Shown in pieces: positions 42,599 through 50,993 of a stretch of DNA of 64,000 nucleotides. Under the pieces are notes generated by a model. That model was not told the DNA's origin. It worked only from the letters and a program-made list of their open reading frames with translations, and made no database searches. This DNA is from Prauserella flavalba (GTDB taxonomy: Bacteria > Actinomycetota > Actinomycetes > Mycobacteriales > Pseudonocardiaceae): NCBI RefSeq assembly GCF_003202235.1, contig NZ_MASU01000005.1, positions 868,001 through 932,000 on the forward strand. Direction: 5' to 3'. Position 1 is the first letter of the stretch. Every line of letters begins with the position of its first letter. The position numbers and the translations under genes were made by a program.

Positions 42599-43446
42599 GA
42601 GGTCTCCCTCCGGTTCCAGTGGGCGGCCACCGCCGCCAGCGCCTGCCACGCCCGCTCGGGGTGGTGCGTCTCGGCCGGGTCGCCGCCGAAGGGGTCGAGC
42701 ACGACCGTGTCGGCGCCGAGCAGCCGCAGCCGCTCCAGGTCACCTGCGATCTGCTCGATGCTGCCCTCGCCGGCGAGCCGCCCCGGCGCGGTCAACGGCG
42801 TATCGGTCAGGCGCAGCACGATGCGGGGCGCGAGCGCGGGCACCGGGCGCCCCAGTGCGTCGGCGTCGGCCTTGAGCCGCTGCGCTGACTCGTCCAGCCA
42901 GCCCGCCTCGAACCGCAGCGGATGCCACGCGTCACCGAACCGGACCGCGCGGCGGCGGCCCGCGGCGCTGTTGCCGCCGACCCACACCGGGACGTCACCG
43001 GCGCGGTAGTCGGACTCGTTCGCCCACGCCTCCCGCAGCATGCGCAACGTCTCGTCGGTGAGCGCGCCGCGCCGCTCGAAGGGCACGCCGAGCGCCTCGT
43101 ACTCCTGCCGCGCCCAGCCGACCCCGACACCGAGCACGAACCGGCCGCCGCTGAGGTCGTTGAGGTTCGCCGCCATGCGCGCGATCAGCAGCGGATGCCG
43201 GTACGGCGCCACGAGCACGGTGGTCCCGAGCCGCACGCGGTCGGTGACGCCCGCCAGCCAGGACAGGGTGGTGAACGGCTCGTAGAACGGCGCAGGGTAC
43301 TGCGCGGCGACATCCGGGGTCACCGCGACGTGGTCGGAGACCATCAGCAGGTCGAAACCGAGCCCCTCGACCGTGCGGGCCCACTGCCGGAGCACGCCGG
43401 GATCGGTGCCGGGCCCGAAGTTGAGGACGTTGACGCCGAGTCGCAT
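42595..43446 (-). CDS. LLM-class F420-dependent oxidoreductase
   Basis: Luciferase-like TIM-barrel oxidoreductase of 283 residues, probably using F420. 'LRQWARTVEGLGFDLLMVSD' near 19, 'RVRLGTTVLVAPYRHPLLIA' near 70, 'NLNDLSGGRFVLGVGVGWAR' near 95 and 'VPVWVGGNSAAGRRRAVRFG' near 150 are family landmarks. Substrate unknown. ATG 43446 is the conserved start. It is operonic with the downstream deaminase, a pairing whose meaning I do not recognise. Confidence 0.88.
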   Translation of the reverse strand: MRLGVNVLNFGPGTDPGVLRQWARTVEGLGFDLLMVSDHVAVTPDVAAQYPAPFYEPFTTLSWLAGVTDRVRLGTTVLVAPYRHPLLIARMAANLNDLSGGRFVLGVGVGWARQEYEALGVPFERRGALTDETLRMLREAWANESDYRAGDVPVWVGGNSAAGRRRAVRFGDAWHPLRFEAGWLDESAQRLKADADALGRPVPALAPRIVLRLTDTPLTAPGRLAGEGSIEQIAGDLERLRLLGADTVVLDPFGGDPAETHHPERAWQALAAVAAHWNRRETS

Positions 43447-43472
43447 GGCTTCAGGCTAGAGGGATTCCTTCG

Positions 43473-43570
43473 TGAAAGGTCTTTCATCCCGGTTTCATCG
43501 GAACGCCGGTGCAGCGTGGCGAGACTTCGGACCGACCGGGTGAACCGGTCCGCGACGTCCCGGCCGGGAC
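43473..43570. promoter_or_regulatory. Palindrome-rich leader upstream of the Asp-rich protein
   Basis: TGAAAG-GT-CTTTCA (43473-43486) lies 26 bp upstream of the F420 oxidoreductase start. GTCCCGGCCGGGAC (43557-43570) is a perfect 14-bp palindrome between it and the Asp-rich gene. They could be operators or RNA hairpins; nothing in the sequence decides this. Confidence 0.35.
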
Positions 43571-43626
43571 CTCGCGCTCGCCCGCGGTTCCGGTTCGGAA
43601 GCCGCGCTCTCGAAAGGGTTTTCGAC

Positions 43627-44016
43627 ATGTCCAATCCTGTGCGGAAACTGCTCCTGGCCGTGCTGCTCGGCGGTGGCGTGGCGCTCGGTGCCGCGGCGCC
43701 GGCGCTCGCCGCCCCGGCCGTCGCCGACGGCGCACCCGCGGCCTACCAGGCCGACGACGACGGTGACGACGGAGCCGCGGGTGGCTCCGCCGACGATGAC
43801 GACGACGCGGCCCCCAGAGGCGGGGTGGAGACCGGATTCGGCGGTACGGCCGACGACGATGACGACGCGCCGCCGAGCGGTGGGATCGAGGCGGGGGCCG
43901 GTGGCACCGTCGCCGACGACCCGATCCTTCCGATCGCCTTCGTCGGCGGCACGGCGCTGGCCACGGCGGGCGGGGTGCTGCTCGTCCGCAGGCTCGCGAC
44001 CGGCGGCCGCGGCTGA
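43627..44016 (+). CDS. Secreted Asp-rich tandem-repeat protein with C-terminal anchor
   Basis: A 129-residue exported protein. The signal peptide (about 1-28) ends at 'APALAAPA'. The mature part is dominated by two near-identical acidic repeats: 'GGSADDDDDAAPRGGVETGF' and 'GGTADDDDDAPPSGGIEAGA'. It ends in a hydrophobic helix (about 103-122) followed by 'RRLATGGRG', the layout of a sortase substrate. No LPXTG is visible; the nearest is 'PILPIAF'. The class F sortase gene starts 10 bp downstream, suggesting that it is the partner. The runs of Asp may bind calcium. Family unknown to me. Confidence 0.7.
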   Translation: MSNPVRKLLLAVLLGGGVALGAAAPALAAPAVADGAPAAYQADDDGDDGAAGGSADDDDDAAPRGGVETGFGGTADDDDDAPPSGGIEAGAGGTVADDPILPIAFVGGTALATAGGVLLVRRLATGGRG

Positions 44017-44026
44017 ACCGCCCGCC

Positions 44027-44638
44027 ATGCCCGCAGGCTCCCCGCTGAGCGGTGGTGGCCGCGCTCGCCTCGCGGCCACCACCGTCGCACTGCTCGCGCT
44101 GCTCGCCGGGTGCGGTCCGGCGCTGCCGCCCCGCGGCGTGGGCACCACGGCCGCGAGCGCCCCGCCCCCGGCGAGTACGCCAGCGGACGCCCAGGCCGCG
44201 GCGCCGGTGCGGCTCCGCATCCCCGCCATCGGCGTCGACGCCCCGGTCACCCCGCTCGACGTCGGTGCCGACAACGTCCTGCCCGCACCGGACACCGACG
44301 AGGGCACCGGCTGGTGGCGCGGCGGCCCCGAACCGGGCGAACGCGGGCCCGCCGTCATCGCCGGGCACGTCGACTCCTACCAGGGTCCCGCGGTGTTCTT
44401 CCGGCTCGCCGAGCTGGAACCGGGACAGCGCGTCCTCGTCGACCGGGCGGACGGGACCACGGCGGTGTTCGTCACCACCCGCCGGGAACGGCACGCCAAA
44501 GACGCCTTCCCCGCCGAGGTCGTGTACGGCGACACGCCAGGCGCGGAGCTGCGGCTGATCACCTGCGGCGGGGAGTTCGACCGCACCGGACGGCGCTACC
44601 TCGACAACATCATCGTCTACGCCGTGCTGGAGCGGTGA
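44027..44638 (+). CDS. Class F sortase
   Basis: Sortase of 203 residues. A hydrophobic N-terminal segment ends in a lipobox-like 'LALLAGCG', so it could be a lipoprotein or signal-anchored. A Pro/Ala-rich linker leads to the sortase barrel: 'VRLRIPAIGVDAPVTPLDVG', the catalytic His in 'PAVIAGHVDSYQGPAVFFRL', the Cys in 'ELRLITCGGEFDRTGRRYLD' and the Arg shortly after. The short size and the missing TLxTC consensus fit class F. It would attach the neighbouring Asp-rich protein, with which it is operonic, to the cell wall. ATG 44027. Confidence 0.87.
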   Translation: MPAGSPLSGGGRARLAATTVALLALLAGCGPALPPRGVGTTAASAPPPASTPADAQAAAPVRLRIPAIGVDAPVTPLDVGADNVLPAPDTDEGTGWWRGGPEPGERGPAVIAGHVDSYQGPAVFFRLAELEPGQRVLVDRADGTTAVFVTTRRERHAKDAFPAEVVYGDTPGAELRLITCGGEFDRTGRRYLDNIIVYAVLER

Positions 44639-44687
44639 CCGGGTGCGAGCAGAGCGCCGCATGGCCGAGCCGACCGGACTCATCGAG

Positions 44688-44702
44688 TCAATCAGTGATT
44701 GA
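44688..44702. promoter_or_regulatory. Operator candidate TCAATCA-G-TGATTGA
   Basis: Perfect 7-bp arms with a 1-bp centre lie 33 bp upstream of the TetR-type gene. The size and symmetry are typical of TetR autoregulatory sites. Confidence 0.65.
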
Positions 44703-44725
44703 ACCGCTGATGGAAGTGCGGTTCA
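44700..44725. promoter_or_regulatory. Second inverted repeat TGAACCGC-N10-GCGGTTCA before the TetR gene
   Basis: Perfect 8-bp arms separated by 10 bases adjoin the preceding palindrome and end 9 bp before ATG 44735. It could be a second operator or a leader hairpin over the ribosome site. Confidence 0.55.
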
Positions 44726-44734
44726 CTGGTAGCT

Positions 44735-45325
44735 ATGGCCACCACCGCCACGCCCGGCACACGCGAGCGCCTGCTCGACGTCGCCGAGGAGCTCTTCGCC
44801 GAACACGGCTACGACGCCGTCTCCGTCCGGGCCATCAACGGCGCCGCGGGCATGAACCCCGCCGCCGTGCACTACCACTTCGGCTCCAAGGAGGCACTCG
44901 TCGCCGCGCTGCTGGAGACCAGGCTCGCGCCGCTCTGGCAGGACGGCCTCGCCTCGCTCACCGCCCGCAGGAGAACCGGTGCGCCGCCCGCGGTCGGCGA
45001 GCTGGTGGAGGTGGTGCTGGCTCCGCTGGCCGCGCTGGCCGCCGATCCGACGGGCCGTCTGCGGCTGCGCCTGCTGGCCCGTGTGGTGCTCGGCCGCTGG
45101 GACGTGTCCTGGACGTCGGACTGGTTCAGCCTCCGTCCGTGGGTGAGCCTGCTGCGCGCCGCCCGGCCCGACCTCAGCGCCTCCGTCGCGAGCAGGCGCT
45201 GGCTGCTGGCCTTCGACCTGGTGCTGCACACGTTCGCCGACCCCGCGGCCGACCCACCGCGGCCCGGGCGCGCCGCGTACCGGGCGCTGCACTCGTTCGT
45301 CACCGCGGGACTGGACGCGCCGTGA
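44735..45325 (+). CDS. TetR-family transcriptional repressor
   Basis: TetR-type regulator of 196 residues. The N-terminal helix-turn-helix is complete: 'TRERLLDVAEELFAEHGYDA' then 'SVRAINGAAGMNPAAVHYHF' and 'GSKEALVAALLETR', about 9-60. The C-terminal ligand domain is not assignable. It is followed, with a GTGA overlap, by an Old-Yellow-Enzyme-like gene and then an acyl-CoA synthetase gene, so it likely represses this operon in response to an acyl-CoA or enone. Two perfect inverted repeats precede it. Confidence 0.9.
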   Translation: MATTATPGTRERLLDVAEELFAEHGYDAVSVRAINGAAGMNPAAVHYHFGSKEALVAALLETRLAPLWQDGLASLTARRRTGAPPAVGELVEVVLAPLAALAADPTGRLRLRLLARVVLGRWDVSWTSDWFSLRPWVSLLRAARPDLSASVASRRWLLAFDLVLHTFADPAADPPRPGRAAYRALHSFVTAGLDAP

Positions 45326-46491
45326 CCGACGTCTTCGCCCCCGCCGCGCTGGGCCCCGTGCGGCTGCGCAACCGGATCGTCAAGGCCGCGACGTTCGAGG
45401 GGGCCACGCCGAACGGCGAGGTCACCGACCGGCTCGTCGACTTCCACGTCCGCGTCGCCCGCGGCGGAGCGGCCCTCACCACGCTCGCGTACTGCGCGGT
45501 GGCCCCCGAGGGCGGCACCGACCGGCACCAGATCCGCATGCGCGCCGACGCCGTGCCGGGACTGCGCAGGCTCACCGACGCCGTCCACGCGGAGGGCGCG
45601 GCGATCAGCGCCCAGCTCGGGCACGCGGGCCCGGTCGCCAACGCGGCGTCCAACGGCGTGCCGGCCCTCGCGCCGAGCAGGCTGCCGAGCCCGCTGAGCC
45701 TGCGCATGATCCGCGCCGCCGGCGCCGACGACCTCGACCGGATCGTCGCCGCGCACGCCGACGCCGCACTGGTCGCGATCGAAGCCGGGTTCGACGCCGT
45801 CGAGCTCCACTTCGGACACAACTACCTCGCGAGCGCGTTCCTCAGCCCGAAGCTCAACCGGCGCCGAGACCGCTACGGCGGGAGCCTGCGCAACCGGGCA
45901 CGGCTCGCCCTCGGCATCGCGCGGGCCGTGCGCGAGGCCGTCGGCGACCGCATCGCCGTCACCGCGAAGCTCAACATGGACGACGGCGTGGCGGGCGGGT
46001 TCTGGCTCGACGAGAGCGTGCAGGTGGCGCGGTGGCTCGCCGCCGAGGGCACCGTGGACGCGCTCGAGCTCACGGCGGGCAGCTCACTGCTCAACCCCAT
46101 GTACCTGTTCACCGGCGACGTCCCGCTGCGGCAGTTCGCCGCGCGGTTCCCGCCGCCGCTGCGCTGGGGGATCCGCCTCTCCGGCAACACCTTCCTGCGC
46201 GCGTACCCCTACCGCGAGGCGTACCTGCTCGACCGGGCGCTCCAGTTCCGCGCGGCCGTGGACCTGCCGCTGATCCTGCTCGGCGGCATCACCCGCGCCG
46301 AGACGATGGAGCTGGCGATGCGCCACGGCTTCGCGTTCGTCGCGATGGCGCGGGCGCTGCTCCGGGAACCGGACCTGCCGCGGCGGCTCCAGGCCGACCC
46401 CTCGGCACGCTCGTTGTGCATACACTGCAACAAGTGCATGCCCACGATCTACCGGGGGACGCACTGCGTGCTCACCACCGACGCGAGCTGA
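45322..46491 (+). CDS. NADH:flavin oxidoreductase (Old Yellow Enzyme family)
   Basis: FMN-dependent TIM-barrel oxidoreductase of 389 residues. 'LGPVRLRNRIVKAATFEGAT' at the start, 'AISAQLGHAGPVANA' near 90, 'IEAGFDAVELHFGHNYLASA' near 155 with the substrate-binding His, and 'LNRRRDRYGGSLRNRARLAL' near 180 are diagnostic. The C-terminus has 'CIHCNKCMPTIYRGTHC', reminiscent of the Fe-S cysteines of dienoyl-CoA reductases, but no second NAD domain follows. It probably reduces an activated double bond. GTG 45322 overlaps the TetR stop. Confidence 0.88.
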   Translation: MTDVFAPAALGPVRLRNRIVKAATFEGATPNGEVTDRLVDFHVRVARGGAALTTLAYCAVAPEGGTDRHQIRMRADAVPGLRRLTDAVHAEGAAISAQLGHAGPVANAASNGVPALAPSRLPSPLSLRMIRAAGADDLDRIVAAHADAALVAIEAGFDAVELHFGHNYLASAFLSPKLNRRRDRYGGSLRNRARLALGIARAVREAVGDRIAVTAKLNMDDGVAGGFWLDESVQVARWLAAEGTVDALELTAGSSLLNPMYLFTGDVPLRQFAARFPPPLRWGIRLSGNTFLRAYPYREAYLLDRALQFRAAVDLPLILLGGITRAETMELAMRHGFAFVAMARALLREPDLPRRLQADPSARSLCIHCNKCMPTIYRGTHCVLTTDAS

Positions 46492-46507
46492 GCCTGGAGG
46501 GTCGCCG

Positions 46508-48058
46508 ATGACCAGCAGCGGTCACGTCTTCGACATGGTGCGCCACTGGGAGCGGGAGGACCCGGGACGGATCGCGCTGCGGTTCGGCGAACACGCGCGC
46601 ACGTGGGGCGAGCTCGCCGCGCGCGTCCGGCGGCATGCGACGGCGCAGGCGGCGGCCGGGCTGGCCCCCGGCGACCGGGTCGCCTTCGTGGACAAGAACC
46701 ACGCCGCGTGCCTGGAGACCACGCTGGCCTGCGGCCTGGCCGGCACGGTCAACGCGGTGGTGAACTTCCGGCTGGCCCCCGCCGAGCTCGCCTACGTGCT
46801 CAACGACTCCGGCGCCCGCGTGGTGTTCGCCGGTGCCGAGTTGCTGCCCGTGCTCGAGCAGATCCGCGACGACCTCGACGCCGTCGAGCGCGTGATCACC
46901 GTCGGCGGCGACGAGGACGGCTACGAGGCGTTCCTGGACACGGGCAGCGACTCCGAGCCCGGCCACCACGCCGGGCCGGACGACTGCTTCCTCCAGCTCT
47001 ACACCTCCGGCACCACCGGGCACCCCAAGGGCGCGATGCTGACCCACCGCTCCCTCGGCGCGCACTCGGTGGCCGCGGCGGACGCGTTCGGCTTCACCCG
47101 CGACTCGGTGAACATGGTGGCGATGCCGCTGTTCCATGTGGGCGGCACCAGCTGGGCGCTCGCGGGCATGTCGAGGGGCTGCGAGACGATCGTGGTACGC
47201 GAGATCGTCCCCGCGGACATCCTGGCACGGTTCGGGCCCGAGCGCGTGACCCACGCGTTCTTCGTCCCCGCCGTGTTCGGCTTCTTCCTCCAGGTGCCGG
47301 GCGTCGCCGACTTCGACTACTCGTCGCTGCGCTGCCTCGGCTACGGCGGCTCCCCCATGCCGACCCCGTTGCTGCACAAGGCGATGGACGTCTTCCCGGT
47401 GGGCTTCTACCAGGTCTACGGGATGACGGAGGCCTCGGGTGTCTTCGCCGTGCTGGGGCCCGGCGACCACCGGGACACCGCGCATCCCGAACGGCTCACC
47501 TCGGCGGGACGGCCCGTCGACGGCGTCGAGGTGCGCGTGGTGGACCCGGCGACGGGCGAGCCGGTGCCCGACGGCCAGCTGGGCGAGTTCCAGGTCCGGT
47601 CGGAGCAGGTCATGAGCGGCTACTGGCGGCGGCCGAAGGAAACCGAGGCGACGATCGTGGCCGGGTGGCTGCGCACCGGCGACGCGGGACGCCGCGACGA
47701 GCACGGTTACCTCTACCTCGAGGACCGGGTGAAGGACATGATCATCACCGGTGGGGAGAACGTGTACCCCGCCGAGGTGGAGCGGGTGCTGGCCGAGTAC
47801 CCGGGTGTCGCCGAATGCGCCGTCATCGGTGTGCCCGACGACAAGTGGGGAGAGACCGTGAAGGCGGTGCTCGTCCCGGCCGAGGGCGCGACACTCGACG
47901 AGGACGACGTGATCGAGTTCTGCCGGGCGCGCCTGGCCCGCTACAAGTGCCCGGCCACTGTGGACGTCGTGGAGTCCTTGCCCCGCAACGCCACCGGCAA
48001 GATCCTCAAACGAACGCTGCGGGCGCCGTACTGGGCGGGCAGGCAGCGCGCACTCTGA
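46508..48058 (+). CDS. Acyl-CoA synthetase (fatty-acid-CoA ligase type)
   Basis: AMP-forming ligase of 516 residues that activates a carboxylic acid as CoA thioester. The P-loop-like motif 'YTSGTTGHPKGAMLTHRSLG' is near 163, 'YQVYGMTEASGVFAVLGPG' near 303 and 'WLRTGDAGRRDEHGYLYLED' near 385. The hinge 'DRVKDMIITGGENVYPAEVE' and the catalytic lysine in 'RNATGKILKRTLRAPYW' near 500 follow. It belongs to the FadD/long-chain or aromatic group; the substrate is unknown. It follows the OYE gene by 16 bp, so the TetR operon likely processes an unsaturated acid. Confidence 0.9.
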   Translation: MTSSGHVFDMVRHWEREDPGRIALRFGEHARTWGELAARVRRHATAQAAAGLAPGDRVAFVDKNHAACLETTLACGLAGTVNAVVNFRLAPAELAYVLNDSGARVVFAGAELLPVLEQIRDDLDAVERVITVGGDEDGYEAFLDTGSDSEPGHHAGPDDCFLQLYTSGTTGHPKGAMLTHRSLGAHSVAAADAFGFTRDSVNMVAMPLFHVGGTSWALAGMSRGCETIVVREIVPADILARFGPERVTHAFFVPAVFGFFLQVPGVADFDYSSLRCLGYGGSPMPTPLLHKAMDVFPVGFYQVYGMTEASGVFAVLGPGDHRDTAHPERLTSAGRPVDGVEVRVVDPATGEPVPDGQLGEFQVRSEQVMSGYWRRPKETEATIVAGWLRTGDAGRRDEHGYLYLEDRVKDMIITGGENVYPAEVERVLAEYPGVAECAVIGVPDDKWGETVKAVLVPAEGATLDEDDVIEFCRARLARYKCPATVDVVESLPRNATGKILKRTLRAPYWAGRQRAL

Positions 48059-48077
48059 CCCGTCCAGCTCCCCCGAC

Positions 48078-48132
48078 CGCAGTGAAGGCCACCCTGCCTG
48101 CGTTCAACGCAGTGAAGGTGGCCTTCACTGCG
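48078..48132. repeat. Palindromic intergenic repeat, copy 2 (convergent junction)
   Basis: Perfect 16-bp arms (CGCAGTGAAGGCCACC at 48078-48093, complement at 48117-48132) enclose a 23-nt loop. The loop contains the small hairpin TGCG-TTCAA-CGCA at 48099-48111. It lies between the converging acyl-CoA synthetase and Sua5 genes and is nearly identical to copy 3. Confidence 0.88.
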
Positions 48133-48146
48133 TTCGGGCGCGGCGG

Positions 48147-48767
48147 TCAGCCGAACCGGGCGACGTCGCCGGCGCCGACGCGCACGATCTCGGGTTCGTC
48201 GGCGGAGAAGTCCACCACCGTGGTGGGCTCGGTGCCGCACTCGCCGGAGTCGATCACGGCGTCCAGCACGTGGTCGAGCTGCTCCTTGATCTCCCAGCCC
48301 TGGGTCAGCGGCTCCTCCTCGCCGGGCAGCAGCAGCGTGCTGGACAGCATCGGCTCGCCGAGCTCGGCCAGCAGCGCCTGGGCCACGGTGTGCTCGGGGA
48401 TGCGCACGCCGACGGTCTTCTTCTTCGGGTGCAGCAGCCTGCGCGGCACCTCCTTCGTGGCCGGAAGGATGAACGTGTAGCTGCCGGGCGTGGCCGCCTT
48501 GATCGCGCGGAACACGGCGTTGCTGATGTGCACGAACTGGCCGAGCTGGGCGAAGTCCTGGCACACGAGCGTGAAGTGGTGCCGGTCGTCGAGCTGCCGG
48601 ATCGAGCGGATCCGGTCGATGCCGTCGCGGTTGCCGAGCTGGCTGCCCAGCGCGAAGCACGAGTCGGTGGGGTACGCGATCAGCCCGTCGCCGCGGAGGA
48701 TCTCCACCACCTTGCCGATCGAGCGTGGCTGCGGGTTGTCGGGATGGACGTCGAAGTACCTCGCCAT
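48147..48767 (-). CDS. Sua5/YciO/YrdC-family L-threonylcarbamoyladenylate synthase-like protein
   Basis: A 206-residue YrdC-fold protein. 'GKVVEILRGDGLIAYPTDSC' near 18, 'RIRSIRQLDDRHHFTLVCQD' near 53 and 'SYTFILPATKEVPRRLLHPK' near 95 carry the nucleotide-binding positions, including the KR-type basic residues. Sua5/TsaC makes threonylcarbamoyl-AMP for tRNA t6A37. This protein is closer to the YciO branch ('KKKTVGVRIPEH'), whose role in t6A synthesis is less certain. ATG 48767 gives family length. Confidence 0.85.
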   Translation of the reverse strand: MARYFDVHPDNPQPRSIGKVVEILRGDGLIAYPTDSCFALGSQLGNRDGIDRIRSIRQLDDRHHFTLVCQDFAQLGQFVHISNAVFRAIKAATPGSYTFILPATKEVPRRLLHPKKKTVGVRIPEHTVAQALLAELGEPMLSSTLLLPGEEEPLTQGWEIKEQLDHVLDAVIDSGECGTEPTTVVDFSADEPEIVRVGAGDVARFG

Positions 48768-48890
48768 GCACCGAGCCTAGGGCCGCCCGTCTGGGAACCA
48801 CGACCGGCGCGCCGCTACTCCCCTCGGAGTACGCGCGGGACACTTCCCGCACACGACGCCCCGCGCGCACTCGGCCCCGATGATCGGCGC

Positions 48891-49376
48891 ATGCGCAGCA
48901 GACTCGTACCCACCCTGGCGTTGTTGTTCACCGGCCTGCTGGCCGGCGCGTTCGGCTATGGCGCGCTGAACGTCGCGCCGACGTTCGACGTCGTGCCGCT
49001 CGACGTGCGGCTGCAGTTCCACACCGCGCTGATGCGGATGAACGGGCCGGTCATGCAGACGCTCATGGGCCTGTCGGTGGTGAGCGCCCTCGCACTGGCG
49101 ATCACCACGCGGGGGCGTGCGCGGAGGTGTGCGGCGATCGCCTCCGCGTTGTGTGCCGGGTCGTTCCTCGTCACCCGTTTCGGCAACGTCCCGATCAACG
49201 GGCGCATCAAGGTCTGGGCCGCGACGACGCCGCCCCCGGACCATGCCGCCCAGTTGCAGCGCTGGGAGGTGTTCAACCAGGTGCGCAGCGCCGCGGCGTT
49301 CGTCGCGTTCGTGCTGCTGCGCGTGGCCGTCGACGCGAGCCGCCGCCGTCCGGTCAGCCCGCCTGCCCCCCGGTGA
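48891..49376 (+). CDS. DUF1772-like small membrane protein
   Basis: A 161-residue integral membrane protein with about four helices ('LALLFTGLLAGAFGYGALNV', 'GLSVVSALALAITTR', 'AAIASALCAGSFLVTRFGNV', 'SAAAFVAFVLLRVAVD'). The 'RFGNVPINGRIKVWA' segment between helices three and four is the hallmark of DUF1772/anthrone-oxygenase-like proteins. Function is unknown in bacteria. It converges on the GntR gene with a 23-bp overlap. Confidence 0.8.
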   Translation: MRSRLVPTLALLFTGLLAGAFGYGALNVAPTFDVVPLDVRLQFHTALMRMNGPVMQTLMGLSVVSALALAITTRGRARRCAAIASALCAGSFLVTRFGNVPINGRIKVWAATTPPPDHAAQLQRWEVFNQVRSAAAFVAFVLLRVAVDASRRRPVSPPAPR

Positions 49377-50064
49377 GCCGGTTGTCGACGTGGCGGCTGA
49401 GCAGTTCGCCGGCGTTGCGGATATGGGCGAGCATCGCCGCCCGCGCCGCCTCGGCGTCGCGGGCGTGCAGTGCCTCCAGTATCGGGTAGTGGTCGTTCAC
49501 CGACGCCTGCACCCAGCCGCCGATCGTCTCGTAGAAGCGCGAGGGCGTGTGCTTGACCGACTGGGCCAGGAACCACGTCAGCTTCGGTGACCGGCCCGCC
49601 CGGGCCAGCAGGTTGTGGAACTCGTGGTTGAGGCTCTCGATCTCCTCCACCCGGTTCTCGGCGAGCGCGGCGGCGAGGCTTGCCTGGATCTCGTCGAGCG
49701 TCGCCAGGTCCTGTTCGGTGAGCCGGGGCGTCGCCCGCGCGACCAGCTCGCCCTCCAGCTGGGCCTGTACCCAGAACAGGTCGCGGATGTCGTCACCGGA
49801 GAGCGGTGCGACCATGAACCCACGCCGGGGTTCCAGTTGCAGCAGCCCCTCGGCCCGGAGGGTGAGCAGGCCCTCGCGCACCGGGGTGACGCTCACGCCG
49901 AGCTCGTCGGCGATCCGCTCCAGCCGCACGAACTCGGGAAACCGCAGCTGCCCGGACATGATCAGCTCACGCACGTACGTGGCCACCTCGTCGGGCAGGC
50001 CGCGTTTCGGCTCGCGGGCGGGCCGGGAGCGAGTGCGCCGGGGCGCGCTGGACGCCTGACTCAT
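49354..50064 (-). CDS. GntR/FCD-family transcriptional regulator
   Basis: FadR-type GntR regulator of 236 residues. A basic N-terminal arm precedes the winged helix ('EVATYVRELIMSGQLRFPEF', 'IADELGVSVTPVREGLLTLR', about 26-75). The FCD effector domain ('DIRDLFWVQAQLEGELVARA', 'ESLNHEFHNLLARAGRSPKL') has the His residues that usually bind a metal. It diverges from the CoA-catabolic operon starting at 50214 and is its likely repressor. The intervening 149 bp contain an A+T-rich stretch around 50160-50180 (TATATTTCGGTTATAAAAC) fit for promoter and operator. Confidence 0.88.
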   Translation of the reverse strand: MSQASSAPRRTRSRPAREPKRGLPDEVATYVRELIMSGQLRFPEFVRLERIADELGVSVTPVREGLLTLRAEGLLQLEPRRGFMVAPLSGDDIRDLFWVQAQLEGELVARATPRLTEQDLATLDEIQASLAAALAENRVEEIESLNHEFHNLLARAGRSPKLTWFLAQSVKHTPSRFYETIGGWVQASVNDHYPILEALHARDAEAARAAMLAHIRNAGELLSRHVDNRLTGGQAG

Positions 50065-50213
50065 GTCGTCGACCCTCACTGCTGCCAGGGAGCACCGAGG
50101 CGCTCCGGTTCGGTTGGAGCAACTGTAACGTGCGCCTCTCACCAGGGGCTATGCAGGATCGTATATTTCGGTTATAAAACATAGGAAGCACCGGCGCCGC
50201 GATGGAGGTTGGG

Positions 50214-50993
50214 ATGCCCGAGGGGCAGGCAGTGCACTGGTCCGTCCAGGAGGGCATCGCCACGGTGACGCTGAACCGGCCACACGTACGCAACGCGCTG
50301 GACGACCAGTCGTGGGCCGGACTGCGCGCCGCCGTCAGTGAGTGCGGCGAGCAAGGGGTCCGCGCGATGGTGCTGACCGGCGGCGACAGCTTCTTCTCCG
50401 CGGGCGGCGACGTGTCGAGCATGGCCGATCCCGGCGAGCGGCTGACCGGTGCCGCGGAACGGATCCAGCGGGCGCACGGGGTGTTCGGGCTGCTCAGCAC
50501 AGCGGAGTTCCCGGTCGTCGCCGCGGTCGAGCGGTACGCGATCGGCGTCGCCTGGGGCCTCGTGCTGGCCTGCGATCTCGTGGTCGCCGCGAAGGACGCG
50601 TTCTTCCAGGCGCCGTTCGCGCTGCGCGGGCTCGTCGCCGATGGCGCCACGGCGTGGGCGCTGCCGAGAGCCGCGGGCAGGCACCGCGCGATGCGGTACC
50701 TGCTGCTGGGCGAACGGATGCCCGCGCCGGACGCCTTCGAGTTCGGGCTCGTCACCGAGCTCGCCGAGCCGGGCACCGCGACCGACGTGGCCCACGGGTT
50801 CGCGACGCGGCTCGCGGCGGGCCCCAGCGAGAGCAACGCGCTCACCAAATCACTGGTCCGGCAGGGCGGGAGCGTCCCTCCCGAGGCGTTCCTCGAAGCG
50901 GAGCGCCTCGCGGTCGCGCTGGCCGGGCACGGCAGGGACTCCGCGGAAGGGCGCGCGGCGTTCCTCGAGAAGAGAGAGCCGACCTTTTCGTGA
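50214..50993 (+). CDS. Enoyl-CoA hydratase/isomerase family protein
   Basis: Crotonase-fold protein of 259 residues. 'IATVTLNRPHVRNALDDQSW' near 14 and the oxyanion-hole 'FFSAGGDVSSMADPG' near 60 are present. In 'AAVERYAIGVAWGLVLACDL' near 103 the usual GxxxGGG is modified (AIGVAWGL), and 'FALRGLVADGATAWALPRAA' near 136 takes the place of the Glu-bearing segment. It may therefore be an isomerase or hydrolase rather than a true hydratase. ATG 50214 is preferred because GGAGG lies five bases upstream. First gene of the operon. Confidence 0.87.
   Translation: MPEGQAVHWSVQEGIATVTLNRPHVRNALDDQSWAGLRAAVSECGEQGVRAMVLTGGDSFFSAGGDVSSMADPGERLTGAAERIQRAHGVFGLLSTAEFPVVAAVERYAIGVAWGLVLACDLVVAAKDAFFQAPFALRGLVADGATAWALPRAAGRHRAMRYLLLGERMPAPDAFEFGLVTELAEPGTATDVAHGFATRLAAGPSESNALTKSLVRQGGSVPPEAFLEAERLAVALAGHGRDSAEGRAAFLEKREPTFS

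Noticed and set aside
42434-43009. Plus-strand frame opposite the deaminase and F420 oxidoreductase genes
   Set aside because: It is a shadow frame; both minus-strand proteins have complete family motifs and coupled start/stop overlap.
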